From the NCBI GenBank assembly GCA_026786065.1, contig JAJAYS010000216.1, positions 1 to 12,885 on the forward strand: a stretch of 12,885 bases of DNA, in the 5' to 3' direction. Shown here piece after piece: positions 1 through 6,606 of this stretch (positions within the stretch are counted from its first letter, which is position 1; each line of letters begins with the position of its first letter). Source of the stretch: Polaromonas sp. Its GTDB lineage: Bacteria; Pseudomonadota; Gammaproteobacteria; Burkholderiales; Burkholderiaceae_C. Under the pieces are notes generated by a model that made no database searches, was not told the origin of the DNA, and saw nothing but the letters and a program-made list of their open reading frames with translations. A program made the translations under genes and the position numbers.

Positions 1-131
1 GTGTCACAATGGCCTGAGAGGAATCGGCTCCAGGGCTGCGCGGTGTGCCAGTTTCCGTTGTTAGCCTCGGCCGTCCCCGGACTCACCAGGATGATGGTTC
101 CGGCGCCAGATTTTTTACCCGGTGGATTCAA
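1..131 (-). CDS. senB: SenB-like selenosugar synthase (glycosyltransferase), N-terminal fragment cut by window edge
   Basis: Reading leftward on the minus strand gives an open frame that runs off the window. It contains TIILVSPGTAEANNGNWHTA followed by QPWSRFLSGHCD. The A-x-ANNGNW-x-TA-x-x-W-x-RFL pattern is what I recall for the start of the SenB/TIGR04348 glycosyltransferase family, which joins selenophosphate to a UDP-sugar to make the selenosugar used by SenA. A TTG start at 131 is chosen because GAGG lies 7 nt upstream. An in-frame ATG at 167 is the alternative, but it would overlap the start of senA. Only about 43 codons are visible, so the catalytic part cannot be checked. The head-to-head position with senA supports the call. 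Confidence 0.72.
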   Translation of the reverse strand, partial: MNPPGKKSGAGTIILVSPGTAEANNGNWHTAQPWSRFLSGHCD

Positions 132-156
132 TTCGCGGCCTCGTTCGCCATTCAAA

Positions 157-1425
157 ATGCCTGCCATTTCCAACGCAAGCCAGCTGGATTCACCGTTGAT
201 GCGCCGTGCGGGGCGGGACCATCTGTCGCTGGCGCTGATGGACGCGCGCAATCATACGCTCGGGCTTTTTGGCTGGTTCCAGCAGGCGCTGCAGGCTCAG
301 GGCATGGCCGTCGCGCCCGCCGCCTGCCTCAACCCGCCGTTGTGGGAGCTCGGTCATGTTGGCTGGTTCCAGGAGTGGTGGATCGCCCGCAATCTGCAGC
401 GCGCGCAAGGCACTGGCTGCGATCCTGACCACGCCCGTCTGGCTTCGATCGAGCCGCAGGCCGATCGCTGGTGGGATTCCGCACGGGTGCCGCATGCCAG
501 CCGCTTCACGCTGGATGTACCAAGTGCCAATGACTGCAAAAAATATCTGCTTGAAACACTCGAAACCACGCTGGAGCTGCTGGAAAAAACGCCCGACAAC
601 GCCAGCGACGACACGCTGTATTTCTACCGGCTGTGCCTGTTTCATGAAGACATGCACGGTGAAGCGCTGGCCTACACCGCGCAAACGCTGGGGCTGACGC
701 TGAGCCCCGCGCTGCGTCTGGCGTTCTCGGCAGAGCCGCTTGCCGCCCGCGCGCCGCTGATGCTCCCAGCCACCCGGTGGCTGCTCGGCAGCGCCAGCGA
801 TTCGGGTTTTATTTTTGATAACGAGCGGGGCGCGCATACGGTCAGCGTGCCCGAGTTCGAGATCGACGCGCAGCCGGTCAGCTGGTCGCAGTATGTCGAG
901 TTCGTCGCCGATGGCGGTTATGACCGGGAGCCGCTGTGGCATCCGCAGGGCTGGCAGTGGCTGCAGGCGCTGGCGGCAGGCGATGGCCGGCGAGGCCCGC
1001 GCTATGTCGAAGAAATTGGCGTCTCCAGCGGGGCGGTGGTGCAAACCCGTTTTGGCCTGCCAATGCGCATGGCCGGCAACCAGAGCGCAATGCACATGAG
1101 CTGGTGGGAGGCCGACGCCTGGTGCCGCTGGGCGGGGCGGCGGCTGCCGTCGGAAGTCGAGTGGGAGGTCGCGGCCCACACGGCGGCAAACCGGGGTTTT
1201 CGCTGGGGCGAGCTGTGGGAATGGACGGGCAGCACCTTCAGGTCCTATCCTGGTTTCAGGGCCGACCCGTATCGGGATTATTCCGAGCCCTGGTTCGGCA
1301 GCCACAAGGTGCTGCGCGGTGCCTCGTTCGCCACGTCGGCGCGGATGAAAAATCCGAAGTATCGGAACTTTTACCTGCCGGATCGGGACGACATCTTCTG
1401 CGGTTTTCGTTCCTGTTCGCTATGA
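157..1425 (+). CDS. senA: SenA-like selenoneine synthase (EgtB-family non-heme iron enzyme)
   Basis: A 422-residue protein with a DinB-like N-terminal half and a C-terminal formylglycine-generating-enzyme/EgtB-type half. The expected iron ligands are visible: His67 in ELGHVGWFQEWW, and His163 and His167 in HEDMH. The C-terminal half has AWCRWAGRRLPSEVEWE (about 321-337), GELWEWTGSTFRSYPGF (about 351-367) and a closing FCGFRS. SenA joins a selenosugar to trimethylhistidine in selenoneine synthesis, whereas EgtB does the sulfur reaction of ergothioneine synthesis. The divergent senB fragment favours SenA. The frame is open to the window's left edge, but the residues before 157 overlap senB and look non-coding. 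ATG 199 (MRRAGRDHL) is an alternative start, and neither start has a strong ribosome binding site. EgtB is the main alternative. Confidence 0.8.
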   Translation: MPAISNASQLDSPLMRRAGRDHLSLALMDARNHTLGLFGWFQQALQAQGMAVAPAACLNPPLWELGHVGWFQEWWIARNLQRAQGTGCDPDHARLASIEPQADRWWDSARVPHASRFTLDVPSANDCKKYLLETLETTLELLEKTPDNASDDTLYFYRLCLFHEDMHGEALAYTAQTLGLTLSPALRLAFSAEPLAARAPLMLPATRWLLGSASDSGFIFDNERGAHTVSVPEFEIDAQPVSWSQYVEFVADGGYDREPLWHPQGWQWLQALAAGDGRRGPRYVEEIGVSSGAVVQTRFGLPMRMAGNQSAMHMSWWEADAWCRWAGRRLPSEVEWEVAAHTAANRGFRWGELWEWTGSTFRSYPGFRADPYRDYSEPWFGSHKVLRGASFATSARMKNPKYRNFYLPDRDDIFCGFRSCSL

Positions 1426-1536
1426 AATAAGGAGCTGCTTGCGCCCGTATTTATTAGGCTTAGAGCATATATCGCATAATTTTCGGCCAGATGGGCGAAT
1501 TGGCCTGGGCGCCTGGGTTGGCATCAGGCCGGGGTT

Positions 1537-2067
1537 TCAGTTCACCAGCCTGAGAATTTCCAGCTGTTCGGGCACGGTCTCGAAAGTCCCGGCGCCGGCG
1601 GGCATTTGCATCAGCGGCCTGGCGGCGGTATCGAGCAGCCAGACGCTCGGATACACCAGCGCACGGGCGCGTTCGTCGCCAATCGAGCGTTGAAAGTCGG
1701 CGTAAGGCAGAGCGGTGTCGCCGATGCGGATGAAAAGCCGGCTGGCCTGCGCCGCCAGGGTGCTGCGCAGGTCGACGACCAGATAGTCCTTGGCAAAGTG
1801 CGGCGCCAGTTCAGCCGCGTTTTTCTGCAAAAAGGCTTCGTATCGGCGGCAAAACGGACAGTTGTCTGCGCCCAAATAAACATACAGCCGCTTCTGCTGA
1901 CGCTTAGCCCGCGCCAGGGCATCGGACAGGTCGAACTCATAACGCTGCGGCGTGCCTGCCGGCATCACGACGATGGGCGCATAGTCGGCAGGAATGCCGG
2001 CGAAGGCGGCCGAGATGGTGAGCAGGCCGGCGCAGGCGGCCGCCAAGAGCCAACGAAGCATGTTCAT
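1537..2067 (-). CDS. Periplasmic thioredoxin-fold protein with CPFC active site
   Basis: 176 residues. A signal peptide (about 1-23, hydrophobic LLAAACAGLLTISAAFA) is followed by a thioredoxin-like domain with LYVYLGADNCPFCRRYEAFL, placing a Cys70-Cys73 redox pair after a beta strand as in thioredoxin folds. These are the only cysteines in the predicted mature protein. Its start overlaps the stop of the upstream SoxYZ-like gene by 4 bp (ATGA), implying translational coupling. Thioredoxin-like proteins next to Sox-type carriers (SoxW and relatives) keep the carrier cysteine reduced or exchange disulfides with it. A similar service to the SoxYZ-like carriers here is inferred from context. I do not recognise a more specific subfamily. 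Confidence 0.82.
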   Translation of the reverse strand: MNMLRWLLAAACAGLLTISAAFAGIPADYAPIVVMPAGTPQRYEFDLSDALARAKRQQKRLYVYLGADNCPFCRRYEAFLQKNAAELAPHFAKDYLVVDLRSTLAAQASRLFIRIGDTALPYADFQRSIGDERARALVYPSVWLLDTAARPLMQMPAGAGTFETVPEQLEILRLVN

Positions 2068-2906
2068 GAAATCGCCAGCGTGCCGACGAAGTGCGCATCT
2101 TTGGTGTCGGTGACCTCGGCGCGCAATTCGCCCGGTCCTTGCGACACGAAATTAAATCGCAGCGTCGGGTTCTCGCTGACCGAAAAATCTAGATCGGCCT
2201 CAAAGACAGGCTGATTGGCGAAGCTGACTTTGATCGTGCGGACGAAATGCGGCGGGATGTACATCACCGTCAGCTGGTTCAACTCGAATCCGGTGTCGTT
2301 TGGATGCACCACCGTTATTTCGGCTGCAGTGAGTTCGCCCGGCCGCACAGGGCCGGTCACCTTCAGCATCGTTTTGCCTATCAGGTGAAGTGCCTCCCGG
2401 TTCGGCGGGGCCGAGCAGCCACCGGATGTTTTGACGTAGCGCGAGTCGGTGTGCAACTCACCGTTGGACAGCTCGCTGATCACCCGCACATGGCTGTATT
2501 CGTCCACCCGAAGGCGCGTTTCGAAGTCGGCCTGGCCGATGGCGGTCGTCAGATCGAGCGCGACCGCCACGGGCGACGGATTTTTATCGACGACCAGATA
2601 GATCTTGCGCACGTGAAGGTCGGCGCGCTGCGCCAGTCTGGAAACGACTTTGATCGGTACCGATGCGCCGTATGCCGCCCGCAGCGGCGCGATCACCTGC
2701 ACTGTGCCCTGGCCCTGGATCAGCGTGCGGCCGGGGAACAGGCGCCCGCGCAGGCGCTCCCATTCTGGCGACGATTCGTCGTGCGTGGCGGACGGGATGC
2801 CGCCGGGGGCGGCGGCGGCAACACCCGGAGCGAGCGCGAGCAATGCCAGGCGTTCCAGCGCGGCGCGGCGCGGTAGTAGCAAGGGCGGTGGCAATGGAAC
2901 AGTCAT
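2064..2906 (-). CDS. Quinoprotein dehydrogenase-associated SoxYZ-like carrier protein (copy 1)
   Basis: 280 residues. A signal peptide containing Arg-Arg (13-14) precedes a long hydrophobic stretch ending near Ala33. The N-terminal domain (about 45-165) resembles SoxY and ends in the arm RYVKTSGGCSAPP. The C-terminal domain (about 170-280) resembles SoxZ, with HPNDTGF, IPPHFVRTIKV and a SENPTLRF motif. Cys164 in the Gly-Gly-Cys arm is the only cysteine, matching the SoxY cysteine that carries covalently bound intermediates. The layout fits the family described as quinoprotein dehydrogenase-associated SoxYZ-like carrier (TIGR04557, from memory). The cargo is unknown. AGGAG lies 8 nt before the ATG. 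The gene follows the metallo-hydrolase by 22 bp and overlaps the thioredoxin-like gene by 4 bp. It is a divergent paralogue of the protein encoded at 4595-5437. Confidence 0.87.
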   Translation of the reverse strand: MTVPLPPPLLLPRRAALERLALLALAPGVAAAAPGGIPSATHDESSPEWERLRGRLFPGRTLIQGQGTVQVIAPLRAAYGASVPIKVVSRLAQRADLHVRKIYLVVDKNPSPVAVALDLTTAIGQADFETRLRVDEYSHVRVISELSNGELHTDSRYVKTSGGCSAPPNREALHLIGKTMLKVTGPVRPGELTAAEITVVHPNDTGFELNQLTVMYIPPHFVRTIKVSFANQPVFEADLDFSVSENPTLRFNFVSQGPGELRAEVTDTKDAHFVGTLAIS

Positions 2907-2928
2907 GGCTTGTCTCCTGATGGGGGTC

Positions 2929-3885
2929 TTATTTCAAGAGCAGTTCCCGCTCGAAGCGAACGAACGCAATGGCCGCATTGCGCCGGTGAATCGTGTCGTA
3001 TTGGTCCCAGCTCTCGAACTCGGGCAACTCGCCTGCCTCCGAGACGTCGAGCAAGGACGTACCGCTGGCGACCAGTGAGCGGGCGCGTGCCTCCAACTGG
3101 GCAAGGTAGTGCCGAACGGATGCTATCTGCGCGGGGGAGGAGGCTGGCCCGTGGCCGGGCACGACCCACGCCAGCGCCATACCCTGCAACTGCTGCAGAG
3201 CCAGGTCCCAGCCGGCGAGGTCGGCGTCCTGGATGTCTGGAACGCGGGCTGTGTCGAGTAGCCCGCCCGCGTACAGCACCGCGCTGCGCTGATCCAGAAC
3301 CGCAATGTCGCCTGGCCCGCTCGAATGGCCAAAGTAACAAACGCGCACCGGTCGGCCAATCAGATCCAGCACATGCGTGGCGTCGAAAGTCTGGTCTGGC
3401 TGGTACATCGCGGTTCGGCCCATCGGCTGCTCGCCGACCGTCTGGCGCAGTGTTTTCAGGCAGAGCTCGCAGCGCGAAACCATCAGGCGCGCGGTGGCGC
3501 TGTGCATGCGGACCGGAATGCCGCGGTCGCGGAATGCCGCTGCGCCGAACAGGAACTCGGGCCGGGTGTGGGTGACCAGCGCTACGCGCACCGGCCGGTC
3601 GGTGACCCTGCCAATGCTTGCAAGCAGCTCCCGGCCATGCGTATAGGACGTGCCGGTGTCGATGGCAATCACCCCCTGGTCGCCGACGATGAAACCGGCG
3701 TTCCCGATTCGGCCGAGGTTCTGCCCGTTTGCCGCACCGCCCGCTCCCGGCACCATGTACACCCCCGGCGCAAGCTCTGCCGGCTCGCCGACCTGGCCAA
3801 CGTGCGGCGTCGCGCAGCCTTGCAGGGTCAGACCAGCCAGCGCGCCGCAGGCCAGCAAAAACTGGCGCCGCGCCGCAGTGCGCAC
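2929..3885 (-). CDS. MBL-fold lipoprotein, quinoprotein relay system metallo-hydrolase type, degenerate zinc motif
   Basis: 318 residues if translation starts at the GTG at 3885. GGAAGA lies 7 nt upstream of it, and the N-terminus then becomes a compact signal with RRQFLL and the lipobox-like LTLQGC (Cys24). The frame extends to a TTG at 4005 and an ATG at 3984, but those starts leave almost no room for the divergent gene's promoter. The MBL fold is shown by GFIVGDQGVIAIDTG, by GHSSGPGD (His187) and by VVPGHGP (His245). The usual HxHxDH motif is replaced by H-T-R-P-E-F at 106-111, so only its first histidine remains. The context (SoxYZ-like carrier directly downstream, xox genes nearby) matches the quinoprotein relay system zinc metallohydrolase families (TIGR04558/04559, from memory). 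Type 1 seems likelier. Confidence 0.78.
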   Translation of the reverse strand: MRTAARRQFLLACGALAGLTLQGCATPHVGQVGEPAELAPGVYMVPGAGGAANGQNLGRIGNAGFIVGDQGVIAIDTGTSYTHGRELLASIGRVTDRPVRVALVTHTRPEFLFGAAAFRDRGIPVRMHSATARLMVSRCELCLKTLRQTVGEQPMGRTAMYQPDQTFDATHVLDLIGRPVRVCYFGHSSGPGDIAVLDQRSAVLYAGGLLDTARVPDIQDADLAGWDLALQQLQGMALAWVVPGHGPASSPAQIASVRHYLAQLEARARSLVASGTSLLDVSEAGELPEFESWDQYDTIHRRNAAIAFVRFERELLLK

Positions 3886-4022
3886 TGCGCGTTCTTCCAA
3901 AACCGCGCTTGAAGCCACGGGCTCTGCGGACCTGCAGTCACAGCGGGCGATCCAGGGTAAGGACAAGCGCAAAGTGGAGGGCATCGCTAGACTCGGACGC
4001 TTCAATCAATGGAGGCAAGACG

Positions 4023-4583
4023 ATGGAATTGAAACTGCAATTGCACTTCAGGGCGCTGACCGCGCTGGTACTGATGGCCTGCCTTTCGGTGTGGTGCAAC
4101 GACGTTGCCGCCGCAGAAACCGGGCCGCCTTCGCTGGCGGTGATCGGCTTTGAACTGGTCGATGACCACCCAGACCCGGCACGGGCCGAGTTGCTGCGCC
4201 CGCGTCTTGCGGCCATCAAAAAACAACTTGAACAAGGGCTTCATGATCGGGCGTTGTACCGGATCGTCGAGACAACATCGGCGCAGGACCTGATAGACGT
4301 CCAGCTGGCGCAAAACCAGTTTTTATATCGCTGCAACGATTGTTTGAAAGCGGTCGGGCAACGTCTGGGCACCCGGCTGGTGGCCGTGGGCTGGGTACAG
4401 CGTGTCAGTGAGCTCATCCTGAATGTCAATATCTCGGTGCAGGACTCACAGACCGGGGTCGAGGTGTTGAGCAAGTCGGTCGATCTGCGCGGCAACACCG
4501 ATGAAACCTGGGCCCGCGGCGTGAACTTCATGCTGCGCGACTGGGCCGAGCGCCGCGCGCGCAACCCGCGCTACGGAAGTTGA
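4023..4583 (+). CDS. Small secreted protein of unknown function, DUF3280/DUF2380-like
   Basis: 186 residues. The ATG at 4023 is fixed by a strong GGAGG (4011-4015) 7 nt upstream. A signal peptide (about 1-31, RALTALVLMACLSVWCNDVAAA) precedes PSLAVIGFELVDDHPDPA, a start typical of secreted DUF3280/DUF2380-type proteins (assignment from memory). The mature part has a close cysteine pair in YRCNDCLKA (Cys104, Cys107) and then LVAVGWVQRVSELILNVNIS. No catalytic motif is recognised. It is the only plus-strand gene inside the minus-strand xox/relay block. It is divergent from the metallo-hydrolase and its stop lies 11 bp from the convergent SoxYZ-like copy 2. A role in the relay or in assembling the quinoprotein is guessed from location only. 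Confidence 0.8.
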   Translation: MELKLQLHFRALTALVLMACLSVWCNDVAAAETGPPSLAVIGFELVDDHPDPARAELLRPRLAAIKKQLEQGLHDRALYRIVETTSAQDLIDVQLAQNQFLYRCNDCLKAVGQRLGTRLVAVGWVQRVSELILNVNISVQDSQTGVEVLSKSVDLRGNTDETWARGVNFMLRDWAERRARNPRYGS

Positions 4584-4594
4584 GGCGGGATCCG

Positions 4595-5437
4595 TCACGG
4601 GGTTGCCGCCCCGAGCTTTTCGACCAGTTCGAAACGCAGATCGCGGGTATCGGTGGCCAATACCCGCAGCTCTGCCTGACCTTGCGGCCGGAAATAAAAG
4701 CGGAAGTTCGGGTTCTCGCTGATCGAGAAATCGACATCGGCTGAGAAAACCGGCTTTCCCCCATAGCTGACGTCGATCTTGCGCACAAAGTGGGCCGGAG
4801 TGAACTGCCGGGTGAACTGGTCCATTGCGAGGCCGGAATGATTCGGGTGATGGATCAGCAGTTCGGCGCGAACCGGCTCACGGCCTTTCAGGTCGCCCTC
4901 AATCCGCACCCGCATGTTTCCTAACGACGCGAGCGCCGCCTGCGCATCGCCGCCCGCTGGCGCCGAACATCCGCCCGACGCCTTGACAAAGCGGGTGGTT
5001 TCGTAGAGTTGCCCATCGTTCATTTCCGCAATGGCGCGCACGTGGGAGTAGTCGTCCACGCGCACCCGGGTCTCGACCTCAACGCGCCCGCTTTCCGGCG
5101 TCAGCCCGAGAATCGCCGCGATCGGAGACGGGTTGGCGTCGATGATCAGGTAGAGCTTGCTGACGAAGCGCTCGGGAGTCTGGGGCGCAAGCACCCGGAT
5201 TGCAATTGGTACCAGCGCCGCATCGATCGCCCGGGCCGGCGCCTCAAGGCTCAAAAAGCCGGGCGGCGCTGGCGCGATCACCCTGCCCTGAAACAGGCTG
5301 GAACGGACTTTTTGCCACATTGCGCTGGCGTTGGGGTCGTCCGTTGGCTGCAGGCTGGCTGCCTCCACTGCGCCCGCCCCGACCAAAAGAGCGAGAGCCA
5401 GAACGGGAGACAGCGCGCGGGCGGCAAGGGCGGTCAT
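4595..5437 (-). CDS. Quinoprotein dehydrogenase-associated SoxYZ-like carrier protein (copy 2)
   Basis: 280 residues. A signal peptide (about 1-26, PVLALALLVGAGAVEA) is followed by a SoxY-like domain (about 40-158) ending in RFVKASGGCSAP, and by a SoxZ-like domain with HHPNHSGL, FTPAHFVRKIDVSY and ISENPNFRFYF. Cys157 is its only cysteine and sits in the same Gly-Gly-Cys arm as Cys164 of copy 1. Shared blocks with copy 1 include LYLIIDANPSPIA against IYLVVDKNPSPVA, and RVDDYSHVRAIAEMNDGQL against RVDEYSHVRVISELSNGEL. The gene starts 6 bp after the stop of the small cysteine-rich gene and appears to be the last gene of the xoxG-xoxJ operon. Family as for copy 1 (TIGR04557, from memory). The carried group is unknown. 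Confidence 0.86.
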   Translation of the reverse strand: MTALAARALSPVLALALLVGAGAVEAASLQPTDDPNASAMWQKVRSSLFQGRVIAPAPPGFLSLEAPARAIDAALVPIAIRVLAPQTPERFVSKLYLIIDANPSPIAAILGLTPESGRVEVETRVRVDDYSHVRAIAEMNDGQLYETTRFVKASGGCSAPAGGDAQAALASLGNMRVRIEGDLKGREPVRAELLIHHPNHSGLAMDQFTRQFTPAHFVRKIDVSYGGKPVFSADVDFSISENPNFRFYFRPQGQAELRVLATDTRDLRFELVEKLGAATP

Positions 5438-5443
5438 GGTTAC

Positions 5444-5797
5444 CTATCGGGTGTCCAGAAAGCAGGACTTCTTAACTTCAGTTTGCAAGTCCCGATAGCG
5501 TTTGATTTGAGGCTTGATGCTTTCGTTGTCACGCAGTTCGCCGCCGCGCTCGCCGCCTATGGTCACTGCTTTGACGATGGTCGTCATAGTCACGTAATCG
5601 TCGAAGTTGACTTTGAGCGCCAGTTTGTCGAGCGCGCAAGAACATTTGCTGACCATCTCGAAGTTTTGCCCAGGGTGGGCTTTCAGGCATTCCTGAACGT
5701 ACAGCACACGGTCTGCGGTTGGGAAATTGTTGGCCGCTGCCGCCATCGCGGCGGTAAGCAGACCGCCAAAACACAGTAAACGGGTCATTGCATTCAT
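5444..5797 (-). CDS. Small secreted cysteine-containing protein of unknown function
   Basis: 117 residues. The start at 5797 is chosen because it gives a normal signal peptide (MNAMTRLLCFGGLLTAAMAAAA) and overlaps the upstream gene's stop by 4 bp (ATGA). The frame stays open upstream, but that part only mirrors the end of the neighbouring gene. The mature protein has Cys37 (VQECLKAHPG), a C-S-C pair at Cys52/Cys54 (EMVSKCSCALDKLA) and Cys112 near the end (KSCFLDTR), which could form two disulfides in the periplasm. No known domain is recognised. It lies in the xoxG-xoxJ-SoxYZ-like operon, 6 bp before SoxYZ-like copy 2, so a role in the methanol dehydrogenase or relay system is likely but unproven. 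Confidence 0.78.
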   Translation of the reverse strand: MNAMTRLLCFGGLLTAAMAAAANNFPTADRVLYVQECLKAHPGQNFEMVSKCSCALDKLALKVNFDDYVTMTTIVKAVTIGGERGGELRDNESIKPQIKRYRDLQTEVKKSCFLDTR

Positions 5798-6591
5798 CGT
5801 GCGGGTGTTCCTGTAGGGGGGCGCGGCGCGGCCGCAGAATCGGCGACAACCATTTCTCCACGCCCCCCGGGCACGGCCCCTGGGGCCGGGTCGTTCCCGG
5901 GGGCTTGGAGGCAAACCACGCCGCCGGGAACCGCGCTGGAGAGCGTGAACACATACTGCTTGTCGGCGAATTTTTCATAGCGTTGGCGTAGTGGGTCGCT
6001 GGTGAATGGTGCAATGACGATCTGCTTGGCAGCAACCGTAGCGTTGCCGTAAGGCACTCTGATGTCCGATGTCTTGGCGTCCTGAAAAACGGCCATGCGG
6101 ATACGCTTGCGAAAGTAATTCGGCTGGCCTTTGGTCAGGCGTTGCATTTCCTTGATGTCCCGTTCCAGAAAATGCAGGATCACCGGGTTACCCATTGGCG
6201 ATTCAATTTCTGGCAGTTTGACACGCCTGAGTCCCGAAAGAAACTCGGTGCTCGCGGTGCAACAGCGCGCATCCGCAGACCTCGCCAACGCGACAGTAAC
6301 CTTGTCTTCAAAGCCTTCCTCCAGGCTCCCGCTTTTGCGGAAGGTGTAGCCCAGCGTGCTCGGCGTGCGGACCGATGCGAGATGATCCGTCAAAAAAAGA
6401 GCGCGTTCAGCCTGCGAGAACTCTTCCGCGCCCCAAGCCGGGACGATGCCAAGTGCAAGTACAACCGTCAGTCCGATGCGCAGACGCCTTAAGCTCTTTC
6501 CAAACACGCCAATCTTGCGAATACCGCGCAACACCTCGCTAAGGCGCGCGCAAAATTTTGGGCACACCCACGCGATGCAAGAGGCTGTCAT
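5794..6591 (-). CDS. Secreted protein of unknown function in the xox operon
   Basis: 265 residues. The N-terminus has an unusually long basic stretch before the hydrophobic signal RIGLTVVLALGIVPAWGA (about 38-55), so the true start may lie downstream of 6591; no better ribosome binding site was found. The mature part contains GYTFRKSGSLEEGFEDKVTV, a Cys110-Cys111 pair, PMGNPVILHFLERDIKEM and an RLTKGQPNYFRKRIR block, which I recall as a recurring uncharacterised pattern in quinoprotein gene clusters. No enzyme motif is seen. The C-terminal 30 residues are rich in Pro, Gly and Ala and look like an extension. It follows xoxJ by 15 bp and overlaps the next gene by 4 bp, so it is co-transcribed with the methanol dehydrogenase accessory genes. 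Confidence 0.75.
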   Translation of the reverse strand: MTASCIAWVCPKFCARLSEVLRGIRKIGVFGKSLRRLRIGLTVVLALGIVPAWGAEEFSQAERALFLTDHLASVRTPSTLGYTFRKSGSLEEGFEDKVTVALARSADARCCTASTEFLSGLRRVKLPEIESPMGNPVILHFLERDIKEMQRLTKGQPNYFRKRIRMAVFQDAKTSDIRVPYGNATVAAKQIVIAPFTSDPLRQRYEKFADKQYVFTLSSAVPGGVVCLQAPGNDPAPGAVPGGRGEMVVADSAAAPRPPTGTPAR

Positions 6592-6606
6592 GGCAGTTCC
6601 GTTCGA

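Noticed and set aside
1-156. Extension of senA to the GTG at position 1
   Set aside because: These codons overlap the divergent senB start and show no SenA-like sequence.
190-1305. Long minus-strand open frame of 371 codons opposite senA
   Set aside because: It is a shadow of a GC-rich gene: the opposite strand carries clear EgtB/SenA motifs and the translation matches no family pattern.
1486-1508. GGCCA/TGGCC hairpin as terminator between senA and the thioredoxin-like gene
   Set aside because: Only a 5-bp stem with a long loop and no T-run on either strand.
3886-4005. Longer N-terminus of the MBL lipoprotein starting at TTG 4005
   Set aside because: The added residues bury the signal sequence, the start codon is weak, and it leaves 17 bp to the divergent gene. 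The GTG at 3885 has a better ribosome binding site.
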